From Streptomyces sp. NL15-2K (GTDB lineage: Bacteria; Actinomycetota; Actinomycetes; Streptomycetales; Streptomycetaceae), in NCBI RefSeq assembly GCF_030551255.1, contig NZ_CP130630.1, forward strand, positions 7,917,501 through 7,981,500: a DNA stretch of 64,000 nucleotides, in the 5' to 3' direction. Positions 38,909 through 49,394 of the stretch are shown piece by piece. The translations under genes were made by a program, and so were the position numbers. The notes below the pieces were generated by a model that saw only the letters and a list, made by a program, of their open reading frames with translations, was not told the origin of the DNA and did no database searches. The number at the start of each line of letters is the position of its first letter. Positions within the stretch are counted from its first letter, which is position 1.

Positions 38909-39655
38909 ATGCCCATCTCTCCGAATCAGGGTTCCACCGGTGGCGGGACCCTGGTGACCATCACCGGCACCAACCTGTCCAACACGACCGCAGTGAACTT
39001 CGGCAGCAAGCCTGCCACGAGCGTCACCAACGTCTCCCCGACGCAGGTCACCGCCGTCTCCCCCTCGGGGACCGGCACGGTTGGGGTCACGGTGACCACC
39101 CCGGGCGGTACCAGCAACCCGGTGCCGTTCTTCTACGTCGGCGCTCCGTTCAAGTCGTCGCTGGGCGCTACCTCCGGGCCGCTGGCCGGCGGCAACACGA
39201 TCACCATCAACGGCACCGGGCTGTCGACGGCCAGCAGTGTGTCGTTCGGCGGGGTCACCGCCACCCCGACCGTGAGCAGTGACAGCTCGCTCAGCGTCAC
39301 GGTGCCCGCGGGCGCTGCGGCGGGGCCCGTGTCGGTGAGCGTGACCACGGCGGGCGGCACCAACAACGGCCTCAGCTACACCTACGTCGACATCCCCGTG
39401 GTCGGGACCATCGCCCCGACCGAGGGCTCGACCTCCGGTGGGACGGCGGTGACCATCACCGGAACCAACCTGGACAGCACGGACTCGGTCACCTTCGACG
39501 GTACTGCGGCGCCGTTCGCGGTGGTCAACGCGACCACGCTGTCCGTGGTCACTCCGCCCGGGACCGCGGGACCGGCCGACGTGGTCGTGACCAACCCCGC
39601 CGGGTCCGACACAGAGCTCGGCGGCTTCACCTACGTCGCGGGCCCCGGTATCTGA
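38909..39655 (+). CDS. IPT/TIG-repeat protein (three repeats)
   Basis: A 248-residue protein made almost wholly of three immunoglobulin-like TIG repeats, each opening with a PxxGSTxGGTxVTITGTNL-type strand and closing with VTVTTPGGTSN-type strands. There is no signal peptide, membrane helix, lipobox or sorting signal: the chain starts MPISPNQG, directly in the first repeat. The ATG at 38909 follows GAGGAG at 38896-38901; an open frame further upstream is not protein-like. The neighbour at 39806 is a longer protein of the same type. A binding or structural role is likely but the partner is unknown; export would need a leaderless route. Confidence 0.85.
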   Translation: MPISPNQGSTGGGTLVTITGTNLSNTTAVNFGSKPATSVTNVSPTQVTAVSPSGTGTVGVTVTTPGGTSNPVPFFYVGAPFKSSLGATSGPLAGGNTITINGTGLSTASSVSFGGVTATPTVSSDSSLSVTVPAGAAAGPVSVSVTTAGGTNNGLSYTYVDIPVVGTIAPTEGSTSGGTAVTITGTNLDSTDSVTFDGTAAPFAVVNATTLSVVTPPGTAGPADVVVTNPAGSDTELGGFTYVAGPGI

Positions 39656-39693
39656 CCGGTCCCATCGCCTCCGTGACAAGGAGGCGTTGAACC

Positions 39694-39731
39694 CCCGTCC
39701 GGGCGGGCTTCCCCCCCGCCGCCCGGACGGG
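39694..39731 (+). terminator. Terminator after the first TIG gene
   Basis: A 13-bp perfect stem (39694-39706 with 39719-39731) with a 12-base loop. A smaller hairpin (39666-39672 with 39680-39686) lies between it and the stop codon. Confidence 0.7.
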
Positions 39732-39740
39732 CTCGACCTC

Positions 39741-39764
39741 GCCGCCACGCCATGGCGTGGCGGC
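39741..39764. repeat. 24-bp perfect palindrome upstream of the second TIG gene
   Basis: The sequence centred on GCCATGGC at 39749-39756 is self-complementary across 39741-39764 (arms of 12 bp with no loop). It could be an operator for the second TIG gene or a further hairpin. Confidence 0.5.
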
Positions 39765-39805
39765 TCGTCAGATGGATTCCCAGTCCTGCGTGGAGGAGCA
39801 CAGTC

Positions 39806-41068
39806 ATGCCTGCCCCTGTGGTGTCTTCGGTCAGTCCCAACCAGGGACCGACCTCGGGTGGTACCACCGTCACCGTGACCGGAACCGACTTCACGGGAGT
39901 GACCAACGTCCGTTTCGGAGTCAAGACGGCCCCAACGTACGTCGTCGACAGCCCCACCACTATCAGGGCGGTGACTCCCACAGGCACCGGCACCGTGAAC
40001 GTCACCGTCAGCACGACCCAGGGCACGAGCAGCCAGTCGGTTCCGTTCACCTATGTCGCGGCTCCCTCCCTCTCGGCCCTGTCGCCGAATCAGGGCCCGC
40101 AGACCGGGGCGACGGTGACGGTGACGGGCACCAACCTCTCGGGTGCGACGGCGGTGCGGTTCGGCGGGGTGGCGGCGTCGTTCACTGTCGACAGCAGTAC
40201 GCGGATCACTGCGGTGGCTCCCGCCCGTGCGCCCGGTGCCGTGGGGGTCACGGTGACCACCCCCGGTGGCACCAGCAACGCCCTCACCTTCACCTACGCC
40301 GCAGTTCCCTCCGTCACCGGGCTGTCGCCGAATCAGGGCCCGCAGACCGGGGGGACGACGGTGACGGTGACGGGCACCAGCCTCTCGGGTGCGACGGCGG
40401 TGCGGTTCGGCGGGGTGGCGGCGTCGTTCACTGTCGACAGCAGTACGCGGATCACCGCGGTGGCCCCCGCCCAGGCGGCCGGTGCCGTGGGGGTCACGGT
40501 GACCACCCCCGGCGGCACCAGCAACGCCGCCGATCCCAACGCGTTCTTCTACTACGTCGCGCCGCCCTCTTTGACCGGCCTCGCCCCTCTCTCAGGACCC
40601 AAGGCGGGCGGCACCACGGTCACGCTCACCGGCAACGACCTCCTCGGTGCGACGGCGGTGCGGTTCGGCGGGGTGGCGGCGTCGTTCACTGTCGACAGCA
40701 GTACGCGGATCACCGCGGTGGCCCCCGCCCAGGCGACCGGTGCCGTGGCGGTCACGGTGACCACCCCCGGCGGCACCAGCAACCCCGTCGAATACGTCTA
40801 TCTCAACGACCCGCTGCTGGCCTCCCTGGCACCTGACCAGGGGTCGGTCCACGGTGGCACGGTCGTCACGCTGACCGGCAGCGATCTCGCGGCCACCACC
40901 GGTGTCACGTTCGGCGCCGTGCCCGCGACGTTCACCGTGGCTTCCCCGACGCAGATCACCACCGTCGCCCCGCCAGGCCTCGCGGGGCCGGTTTCCGTCA
41001 CGGTCACCACACCCGCCGGTACCAGCAACGGATTGACGTACACGCGGATCGCCGCGCCCGAGATCTGA
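39806..41068 (+). CDS. IPT/TIG-repeat protein (five repeats)
   Basis: A 420-residue protein of five TIG repeats, again with no signal peptide (starts MPAPVVSSVSPNQG). Repeats two to four share an identical core, GATAVRFGGVAASFTVD, and identical DNA over 68 bp, showing recent duplication or gene conversion. ATG at 39806 follows GGAGGAG by seven bases. It stands just behind the shorter TIG gene and is convergent with the chitinase. Confidence 0.85.
   Translation: MPAPVVSSVSPNQGPTSGGTTVTVTGTDFTGVTNVRFGVKTAPTYVVDSPTTIRAVTPTGTGTVNVTVSTTQGTSSQSVPFTYVAAPSLSALSPNQGPQTGATVTVTGTNLSGATAVRFGGVAASFTVDSSTRITAVAPARAPGAVGVTVTTPGGTSNALTFTYAAVPSVTGLSPNQGPQTGGTTVTVTGTSLSGATAVRFGGVAASFTVDSSTRITAVAPAQAAGAVGVTVTTPGGTSNAADPNAFFYYVAPPSLTGLAPLSGPKAGGTTVTLTGNDLLGATAVRFGGVAASFTVDSSTRITAVAPAQATGAVAVTVTTPGGTSNPVEYVYLNDPLLASLAPDQGSVHGGTVVTLTGSDLAATTGVTFGAVPATFTVASPTQITTVAPPGLAGPVSVTVTTPAGTSNGLTYTRIAAPEI
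40142..40713 (+). repeat. Three near-identical DNA repeats within the second TIG gene
   Basis: A 68-bp segment is identical at 40142-40209, 40388-40455 and 40646-40713 (spacings 246 and 258 bp, both multiples of three). Similarity continues on both sides over most of each unit, with a few synonymous differences. Confidence 0.95.
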
Positions 41069-41179
41069 CGCGCGGTGAGGTGGGGATGACGTCCTTTCCC
41101 GACCGACGGCGTGCGGTGGCCGAGCGACGACCGCACATGACCGGCTGTCGCGGGGGCTGGGTGAGCGGTGACGGTGAAG

Positions 41180-41212
41180 CCGGAGAGGCAGGGACATGAC
41201 CTGCCTCTCCGG
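41180..41212. terminator. Bidirectional terminator between TIG gene and chitinase
   Basis: CCGGAGAGGCAGG (41180-41192) pairs perfectly with CCTGCCTCTCCGG (41200-41212) around seven bases. It lies between two convergent genes. Confidence 0.85.
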
Positions 41213-41260
41213 GGCGTCGGGCGCCGGCCCACCGCGAGCTGCCCGGTGCCGGGGCGGGCG

Positions 41261-43117
<1,857 letters not shown>

Positions 43118-43154
43118 CCGCGTCTCCTAGGGGGAGTTTGGTGAGGTGCGCAGG

Positions 43155-43196
43155 ACAATAGAAAGGTCTGGACCATAGGTCAATAGGTCCAGACCA
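43155..43196 (-). promoter_or_regulatory. Chitinase promoter with paired 12-bp direct repeats
   Basis: On the minus strand, -35 TTGACC (43178-43183) and -10 TATTGT (43155-43160) are exactly 17 bp apart, 38 bp before the start codon. Two repeats, TGGTCTGGACCT (43185-43196) and TGGTCCAGACCT (43164-43175), flank the -35 box, the second filling the spacer. This is the known layout of Streptomyces chitinase promoters, where such repeats mediate chitin induction and glucose repression and resemble DasR sites. Confidence 0.85.
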
Positions 43197-43221
43197 ATAG
43201 ACAGTCCGAGGTAGTCAGTTG

Positions 43222-43863
43222 TTACAGGCCCAACTCCTGGGCCAGGACCGCCGCCTGAACGCGGCTGCGCAGTTCGAGCTTCCCCAGGAGGCGGCTGACG
43301 TGGGTCTTCACGGTGGCCTCCGCCATGGCGAGACGTATCCCGATGTCCGCGTTGGACAGGCCCTCCCCGAGGCAGGACAGCACCTCCCGTTCCCGCCGGG
43401 TCAGCGCGTCGAGGACGGAGGGGTCGGCCGACGGCCCGCGTACGGGCTTCGCGGCGAACTCGGCGATCAGACGGCGGGTGACCGCCGGCGCGATCAGACC
43501 TTCGCCGCGCGCCACGGTACGGACCGCGTCGAGAAGCCCGCGCGCCTCGGTGTTCTTGAGCAGGAAGCCGGACGCGCCCGCGCGCAGCGCGCCGAAGACG
43601 TACTCGTCGAGGTCGAACGTGGTCAGGACGAGCACGTCGGCGAGGTTCTCGGCGACGACCTGGCGGGTCGCGGAGACGCCGTCGAGGCGGGGCATCTGGA
43701 TGTCCATCAGGACGATGTCGGGCCGCAGCTCCCGGGCCAGCGCCACCGCCTGTTCGCCGTCCGACGCCTCGCCGACCACCTCGATGTCGGGTGCGCTGCG
43801 CAGGATGAGGACGAGTCCGGCACGGACGGCGGACTGGTCCTCGGCGACGAGGACGCGGATCAT
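43222..43863 (-). CDS. chiR: NarL/LuxR-family response regulator, probable ChiR
   Basis: A 213-residue regulator: receiver domain with acidic residues in VAEDQ, phosphoacceptor Asp in VLMDIQMP, Thr in LTTFD and Lys in LLKNT, then a LuxR-type helix-turn-helix (LTRREREVL, GLSNADIGIRL, VKTHVSRLL). It lies between the kinase and the chitinase on the same strand and its start overlaps the kinase stop (ATGA). By position it matches the ChiS/ChiR pair that controls a neighbouring chitinase in other Streptomyces; the name is by that analogy. Confidence 0.88.
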   Translation of the reverse strand: MIRVLVAEDQSAVRAGLVLILRSAPDIEVVGEASDGEQAVALARELRPDIVLMDIQMPRLDGVSATRQVVAENLADVLVLTTFDLDEYVFGALRAGASGFLLKNTEARGLLDAVRTVARGEGLIAPAVTRRLIAEFAAKPVRGPSADPSVLDALTRREREVLSCLGEGLSNADIGIRLAMAEATVKTHVSRLLGKLELRSRVQAAVLAQELGL

Positions 43864-45047
43864 GCGGGGCCTCCTGGGGTGGTGTCGGTGACGGGGAGGG
43901 TCGCTCGTACGGCCCAGATCTTGCCGTCGGCGGAGTCTTCGGGGCCGGCCTCGAAGCCGCCGCCCAGCAGTGCGGCCCGTTCCCGCATCCCCACCAGTCC
44001 GGCGCCCGAACCGGGGGCGCGCGGCCCGTCCCGGTCGCCGTACGGGCTGGTCACGGCGACGGTGAGGGAGCCGTCACGCTGGGCGAGCGCGACGGTGACG
44101 CGGCCGGGACCGGCGTGCTTGAGCGCGTTGGTGAGGGACTCCTGGACGATGCGGTAGGCGGCGAGCTCGACCGGGGCCGGCAGGGCGCCGTGGTCGGCGT
44201 CGAGGGTGACGTCGAGTCCGTTGGTGCGGGCGCCGTCGACGAGCGCGGGGAGTCCTTCGAGCGTCGGTGTCGCGGCCGGCTCCCTGTCTCCGTCGCGCAG
44301 GATCCCGATCAGCCGCCGCATCTCGGCGAGGCCCTCCACGCTGTTCTCGCGGATGACGGCGAGCGCCTCCCGGGAGGTCTCCGGGTCGTCCAGGGAGAGC
44401 GCGGCGGTGGAGTGGATGGCGATGGCGGAGAGATGGTTGGCGACCATGTCGTGCAATTCCCGTGCCATACGGGCGCGTTCCGTGGTCACCGCCTGGGTGC
44501 GGTCCATTTCGGCGAGCAGCGTGGTCTGTTCGGCGCGCAGCCGGGCGGCCTCGGCGGCGTCGCGGTGGTTGCGGACGATCCAGCCGGTGGCGGCCGGCAT
44601 GAGCGCGACCAGGCCGATGACCACGCCGATCAGCAGGGCCTCCGGCTTCTGCAAGACGGCCACGGGCACCACCGTGCCGGCCACGGTCAGCAGACCGGTG
44701 ATCCAGGGGACGCGGCGGGCGGTGGCGGGCGGTCCGTACACCACGGCCGCGTACACGAGGTCGGTGAACATCACGACGGTGACCAGGTTGCCCTGGGTCA
44801 TGGTGTCCACGGTCAGCGCGGCCCATCCCACCAGCAGGGCGGTGCGGGGCAGGGTGCGGCGCATCGCCTCGCAGCCGGCGGTCACGGCGAGCGGCAGCAG
44901 GATCGGCCAACGGCCGTCGAAGAGCACGATCGGATCGTCACCCGCACGCGTGCCCAGGCCGACGCCCCACAGCAGCAGCCCGCCCAGCAGTCCGGCGAGC
45001 GCGGCGCACAGGTCGAAGCGGTGCGGTCGGGGGAGTCGTACGGCCAT
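43860..45047 (-). CDS. chiS: Sensor histidine kinase, probable ChiS
   Basis: A HisKA_3-type kinase. About five or six membrane helices fill residues 15-165 with almost no extracellular loop, then a short coiled coil. The phosphorylated His lies in MARELHDMVANHLSAI. The ATPase domain follows (ESLTNALKHAGPG, GAGLVGMRERAALLGG). I chose ATG at 45047; an ATG at 45110 would add 21 residues with no better site. Cotranscribed with the regulator. With so little outside the membrane, the signal may be sensed in the membrane or through a partner. Confidence 0.88.
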   Translation of the reverse strand: MAVRLPRPHRFDLCAALAGLLGGLLLWGVGLGTRAGDDPIVLFDGRWPILLPLAVTAGCEAMRRTLPRTALLVGWAALTVDTMTQGNLVTVVMFTDLVYAAVVYGPPATARRVPWITGLLTVAGTVVPVAVLQKPEALLIGVVIGLVALMPAATGWIVRNHRDAAEAARLRAEQTTLLAEMDRTQAVTTERARMARELHDMVANHLSAIAIHSTAALSLDDPETSREALAVIRENSVEGLAEMRRLIGILRDGDREPAATPTLEGLPALVDGARTNGLDVTLDADHGALPAPVELAAYRIVQESLTNALKHAGPGRVTVALAQRDGSLTVAVTSPYGDRDGPRAPGSGAGLVGMRERAALLGGGFEAGPEDSADGKIWAVRATLPVTDTTPGGPA

Positions 45048-45199
45048 GTGTCCATCCAACAGGGCGAGCACGCCGAACGCCTGATTCCCGGGAACGGTCC
45101 CGCACTGCATCTTTCGATGTACCCCGACTTCGTCACCGCCGACGACGATCGCGGGCGATCCCGACGGGAGCCTTGAGGAGTGACCGAAGGGAGTACGTC

Positions 45200-45787
45200 G
45201 TGATCGTCGCGTTGATCATCGCCTGCGAAGTCGGCTTCTGGGTGCTGCTGGCGCTCGGCCTGGCCGTCCGCTACCTGCTGAAGTGGCGCCGGACCAGCGT
45301 GGCGCTGCTGCTGTGCGAGCCCGTGCTGGAGCTCGTCCTGTTCGTCGTGACGGCGATCGACCTGAAGAACGGCGCCGAACCGAGCTGGGAGCACGGGCTG
45401 GCGGCGCTCTACATCGGCTACACGGTCGCGTACGGCCACTACACGATCCGCTGGCTGGACGGCCACGCCGCGCACCGCCTGGGCGGGGCCCCGCCACCGC
45501 CGAAACCCCCGCGCTACGGCATGCCGCGCGCCCGGCACGAGGGCCGCCTGTGGCTCCGTACGGTCCTCGCGGCCGCCGTCGCCTGCGCGCTGCTCCAGGG
45601 TGCGGTCTGGTACGTCGGCGACGACGGCGACGTGTCGTCCCTGCGGTCCTTCCAATGGGCGGCACTCAGGGCCGCCGGTATCCATGGCCTGGTCGCGCTG
45701 GCGTACCTGATCTGGCCGAAGAAGGACCCGGGCGACGGCGTGAGCGCGGCTGAGGTCACGTCCTCGAAGGAGAGTGTCCGGCGATGA
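45200..45787 (+). CDS. Integral membrane protein, unknown function
   Basis: A 195-residue protein with about five membrane helices (near residues 3-26, 36-55, 68-85, 125-145, 160-178) and a Pro-rich loop (GGAPPPPKPPRYG). GTG at 45200 is six bases after AAGGGAG. It is divergent from the kinase and its stop overlaps the next small membrane gene (ATGA), so the two probably work together. I do not recognise the family. Confidence 0.75.
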   Translation: MIVALIIACEVGFWVLLALGLAVRYLLKWRRTSVALLLCEPVLELVLFVVTAIDLKNGAEPSWEHGLAALYIGYTVAYGHYTIRWLDGHAAHRLGGAPPPPKPPRYGMPRARHEGRLWLRTVLAAAVACALLQGAVWYVGDDGDVSSLRSFQWAALRAAGIHGLVALAYLIWPKKDPGDGVSAAEVTSSKESVRR

Positions 45788-45969
45788 GCGCGGCGACGAG
45801 GAACCTGCTGGAGGGTGCCGCCACCTTCGTGGCCGGCCTGGTGCTGTGGCTGTTCACCGGGGGAGTGGAGGTCCCGGTCGTCACCCTGACGAAGGTCGGC
45901 GTGGTGATGATGTGCGTCGGCGGCGTTCTCGTCGCGACGGGCCTGTACCAGGCGGCGCGCGACCGGTAG
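45784..45969 (+). CDS. Small membrane protein, 61 residues
   Basis: Two predicted membrane helices (about 9-27 and 33-55) separated by a short polar turn (TGGVEVP), with an amphipathic N-terminus. Translation is probably coupled to the preceding gene through ATGA. Function unknown. Confidence 0.75.
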   Translation: MSAATRNLLEGAATFVAGLVLWLFTGGVEVPVVTLTKVGVVMMCVGGVLVATGLYQAARDR

Positions 45970-45976
45970 GAACGCC

Positions 45977-46564
45977 TCAGCGCTCCCCGCCCGGCACCCA
46001 CAGCACGTCCCCGACGTCCTTGTTCGCGGCCCGCGCCAGGATGAACAGCAGGTCGGACAGGCGGTTGAGGTAGGTCGCGGTCAGGGGGTTCATGCTGCCG
46101 TTCTCTCCTTGGGCACCGTGGACCTCCAGGGCCGCCCAGGTCGAGCGCTCGGCACGCCGTACGACCGTGCAGGCCTGGTGCAGCAGAGCCGCACCGGGCG
46201 TCCCACCGGGCAGGATGAAGGAGCGCAGCTTCTCCAGCCCCTCGAGGAAGTGGTCGCAGTCCGCCTCCAGCTTGTCGACGTAGGACTGCTCGACCCTGAG
46301 GGGCGGGAACTCCGGCTTCTCGACCACGGGCGTCGACAGGTCCGCACCCACGTCGAACAGGTCGTTCTGGACGCGGATGAGGACCTTGACGATCTCCCGG
46401 TCCAGGTTGCCCAGCGCGACCGCCGTGCCGATCACCGCGTTCGCCTCGTTGGCGTCCGCGTACGCGGAGATCCGCAGGTCGGTCTTGGCGACCCTGCTCA
46501 TGTCGCCGAGGGCGGTGGTGCCCTGGTCGCCGGTCCTGGTGTAGATGCGCGTCAGATTGACCAT
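45977..46564 (-). CDS. Corrinoid adenosyltransferase, PduO type
   Basis: Transfers the adenosyl group of ATP to cob(I)alamin to make adenosylcobalamin. The N-terminal YTRTGDQGTTALGD binds ATP, and RRAER and YLNRLSDLLF form the rest of the site at the trimer interface. The 195-residue length is normal. The ATG at 46564 gives the conserved MVNLTRIYTRTG. Convergent with the small membrane gene, only 7 bp apart. Confidence 0.95.
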   Translation of the reverse strand: MVNLTRIYTRTGDQGTTALGDMSRVAKTDLRISAYADANEANAVIGTAVALGNLDREIVKVLIRVQNDLFDVGADLSTPVVEKPEFPPLRVEQSYVDKLEADCDHFLEGLEKLRSFILPGGTPGAALLHQACTVVRRAERSTWAALEVHGAQGENGSMNPLTATYLNRLSDLLFILARAANKDVGDVLWVPGGER

Positions 46565-46841
46565 GTGGTCAGGGTAAGCGCTACTGGAATTGCCAGAACA
46601 TTCGTGCGCCCACGGCTATGGGTTGGTGGTGGTGAGGCCGGAGTGTGGGTGTCACGACCGGGATGGGAGTTCGAGTAGCGAACGAGTGACCTTTTCGCCT
46701 GGCGCTCGTTGCGTGTGGTGACCGATTCTGTGACACCGACTGGGGGTGGAGGGGCGTGGTGGCGAATGCCTTCACCTGCTGCGTGTGCGGTTGGCGACGC
46801 TCTGAGCGGGCGCTGAGGGGCAGACTCCCGGGTGGTGGCTG

Positions 46842-48221
46842 GTGAAGGTCACTCGCATCGCTTACAGCAAGAACCTCAATGCTCGTAAGTATGAGCAGCT
46901 CGCTGAGCAGGCCCAGCGACTTGGGAGGGTGCGCTCCTTGGTGTGGCGGAAGTACGGGGCGCTGGCTGGCGTTGGTGTCTCCGACCGGACCATTCGCGAC
47001 CAGTGGATGAAGGACTGTACTGCCGAGGCTTTCGGGGTGCTCGCCACTGACTGGAAGGAGACACTGCGGGACGCGGTCGCCGACATCAAGGCGAACCGTG
47101 AAGCAGCCAAGGCCTTGGTCCGGCAGGCGATCCGACGCCATACCCGCGACGAGGCCGAGCGGAAGCGGCTCTTCACGGCGCTCAAGCGCGACCGATGGAT
47201 GGACGATCCGTATCTGTCGCGCCTGATGCGGAAGCACTGGAAGCATGGCCGGAACCGCACCGAGAATCAGATCGTGGTCCGCTCCGACCTGTATCGCACC
47301 TTTACTCTGACCGAGAGTGGCGACATCTGGCTCGCCGTTCCCTCGCTGGTCCGCCGACAACTGATCGCCATCCCGCTGAACACCACGGTCGCTCCCACGG
47401 GGACGCTGCGGCTGATCCTGCGTGACGGCCGTGTGGAAGTGCACTACCAGATCGAGGACTCCACTCTGAAGTCCAGTCAGCGGCCGTGCGGAACCGCAAA
47501 GATCGGCGTCGACAAGGGATATTCGGAAGTCCTCACCGACTCTGACGGCAACCACCACGGGTTGGAACTCGGCGACCTGCTTCGGACGGAGTCGGACTCC
47601 CGTAATGCCAAGAACGTCCGCCGGGCAAAGATCCAGGCCGTTGCGGATAAGGCCCGCGCGTCTGGTGACTCGGCAAAGGCCGACCGAATCAGCCAAAACA
47701 ACCTCGGCACCATCAAACGCAACCGCCGACACCATGCCTTCGAAGCTCGTGTCCGCTCGGTGACCTTCACCGCGGTCCACGCTGTGGTCGACAAGGCGGA
47801 GCACATCGTCGCCGAAGACCTGACCCGCCCCTTCCTGTCCCGGAAGAAGCTGGGCAAGAAGACCAACCGTCGCCTCGCCGCCTGGACCAAGGGCGTCACG
47901 GCCGAGGCACTCAACAGCCTGTCGGAGCGCAGAGGTTCTGCGCTGACGCTGGTCAACGCGGCCTACACCTCACAAGTCGTCCCCTGTTGCCGGATCCTCG
48001 GCATGCGTAAAGGGGACCGGCTTCACTGCACTCGGTGCGGGGCGGTGTGGCAGGCAGACCACGCGGGAGCGATCAACGTCCTGGAACGAGACAGTGACCC
48101 CGACATCACCCTGTACACACCGCACACGCGGGTGAAGCAGATCATCCAGGAACGGGCCGATCGCCGACGGACCAGACTGCCGGTCCAGGACTCCAGCACC
48201 CCGGTGCGGAGAGCGAATTAG
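46842..48221 (+). CDS. tnpB: TnpB-family RNA-guided nuclease of IS200/IS605-type elements, solitary
   Basis: A 459-residue TnpB with the N-terminal basic domain and a RuvC nuclease core. The three acidic residues are present: Asp224 (IGVDKGY), Glu325 (VAEDLTRP) and Asp406 (ADHAGAINVL). The zinc ribbon looks altered: the second pair CTRC is normal, but the first pair is two adjacent Cys (VPCCRIL) rather than CxxC. No TnpA transposase lies beside it, so it is an IS1341-like orphan. GTG start at 46842 with a weak site. Relatives use an RNA from the 3' end of the gene and flanking DNA as guide. Codon use is less GC-biased than its neighbours, suggesting transfer. Confidence 0.93.
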   Translation: MKVTRIAYSKNLNARKYEQLAEQAQRLGRVRSLVWRKYGALAGVGVSDRTIRDQWMKDCTAEAFGVLATDWKETLRDAVADIKANREAAKALVRQAIRRHTRDEAERKRLFTALKRDRWMDDPYLSRLMRKHWKHGRNRTENQIVVRSDLYRTFTLTESGDIWLAVPSLVRRQLIAIPLNTTVAPTGTLRLILRDGRVEVHYQIEDSTLKSSQRPCGTAKIGVDKGYSEVLTDSDGNHHGLELGDLLRTESDSRNAKNVRRAKIQAVADKARASGDSAKADRISQNNLGTIKRNRRHHAFEARVRSVTFTAVHAVVDKAEHIVAEDLTRPFLSRKKLGKKTNRRLAAWTKGVTAEALNSLSERRGSALTLVNAAYTSQVVPCCRILGMRKGDRLHCTRCGAVWQADHAGAINVLERDSDPDITLYTPHTRVKQIIQERADRRRTRLPVQDSSTPVRRAN

Positions 48222-48368
48222 CCAATCCGAGCAGCAACAACACTGCAGGAATGGGAAGCAGACGTGACGCGCATTACTTACTGGTCACATACCCCCTCGC
48301 GAGCGCTAGTCTCCGGCGGAGAAGCATACGTAAGCAGCGTGTAACGCGTTTCAATGGGGAGTCGCACA

Positions 48369-49217
48369 GTGACACGGAAGCTTGCCGTCATCGGCGCCGG
48401 ACTCATGGGTTCCGGTATCGCCCAGGTCTCCGCGCAGGCGGGCTGGGACGTCGTCCTGCGTGACGTCACCGACGAGGCGCTCAGGCGTGGCACCGACGGC
48501 ATCAAGGCTTCGTACGACAAGTTCGTCGGCAAGGGCAAGCTGGAGGCGCACGACGCCGACGCCGCCCTCGCCCGCATCACCGCGACCACCGACCTGGACG
48601 CCGCCGCCGACGCGGACATCGTCGTCGAGGCCGTCTTCGAGAAGCTGGAAGTCAAGCACGAGATCTTCCGCACCCTCGACAAGCTCGTGCGGGACGACGC
48701 CGTCCTCGCCTCCAACACCTCCGCCATCCCGATCACCAAGATCGCGGCCGTGACGGAGCGCCCGGAGCGCGTCGTCGGCACGCACTTCTTCTCGCCGGTC
48801 CCGATGATGCAGTTGTGCGAGCTGGTGCGCGGTTACAAGACGAGCGACGAAACCCTCGCCACCGCACGGGAGTTTGCCGAATCCGTCGGCAAGACCTGCA
48901 TCGTCGTCAACCGGGACGTGGCCGGCTTCGTGACCACCCGGCTCATCTCGGCGCTCGTCGTCGAGGCCGCCAAGCTGTACGAGTCGGGCGTGGCCACCGC
49001 CGAGGACATCGACCTCGCCTGCAAGCTGGGCTTCGGCCACGCCATGGGACCGCTCGCCACGGCGGACCTCACCGGCGTCGACATCCTGCTGCACGCCACC
49101 AGCAACATCTACACCGAGTCCCAGGACGAGAAGTTCGCCCCACCGGAGCTGATGCGCCGGATGGTGGACGCCGGTGACATCGGGCGCAAGAGCGGGCAGG
49201 GCTTTTACAAGCACTGA
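48369..49217 (+). CDS. 3-hydroxybutyryl-CoA dehydrogenase
   Basis: NAD-dependent oxidation of 3-hydroxyacyl-CoA, 282 residues. The N-terminal Rossmann motif is AVIGAGLMGSGIAQ. The catalytic His lies in VVGTHFFSPVPMM with SNTSAIPI before it, and NRDVAGFVTTRL and the C-terminal KSGQGFYKH complete the fold. GTG at 48369 is preceded by GGGGAG at nine bases; the ATG at 48354 overlaps that site. It may serve butyryl-CoA and polyketide precursor supply or fatty-acid oxidation. Confidence 0.95.
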   Translation: MTRKLAVIGAGLMGSGIAQVSAQAGWDVVLRDVTDEALRRGTDGIKASYDKFVGKGKLEAHDADAALARITATTDLDAAADADIVVEAVFEKLEVKHEIFRTLDKLVRDDAVLASNTSAIPITKIAAVTERPERVVGTHFFSPVPMMQLCELVRGYKTSDETLATAREFAESVGKTCIVVNRDVAGFVTTRLISALVVEAAKLYESGVATAEDIDLACKLGFGHAMGPLATADLTGVDILLHATSNIYTESQDEKFAPPELMRRMVDAGDIGRKSGQGFYKH

Positions 49218-49394
49218 GGCAAGCGCGGTAACCGCACACGCCCCTCGGGCATCACACCCTGGGGTGAATTCGGTATCGGTTCGCTTACAGACGGCAACCT
49301 CTGACGGCTCTTCACCGTCAGAGGTTGCATCACCGGACACCACAGCAAGGCATCACAACGCGGAGCACGGCACGCACGCACATGGGGAGCGCAT

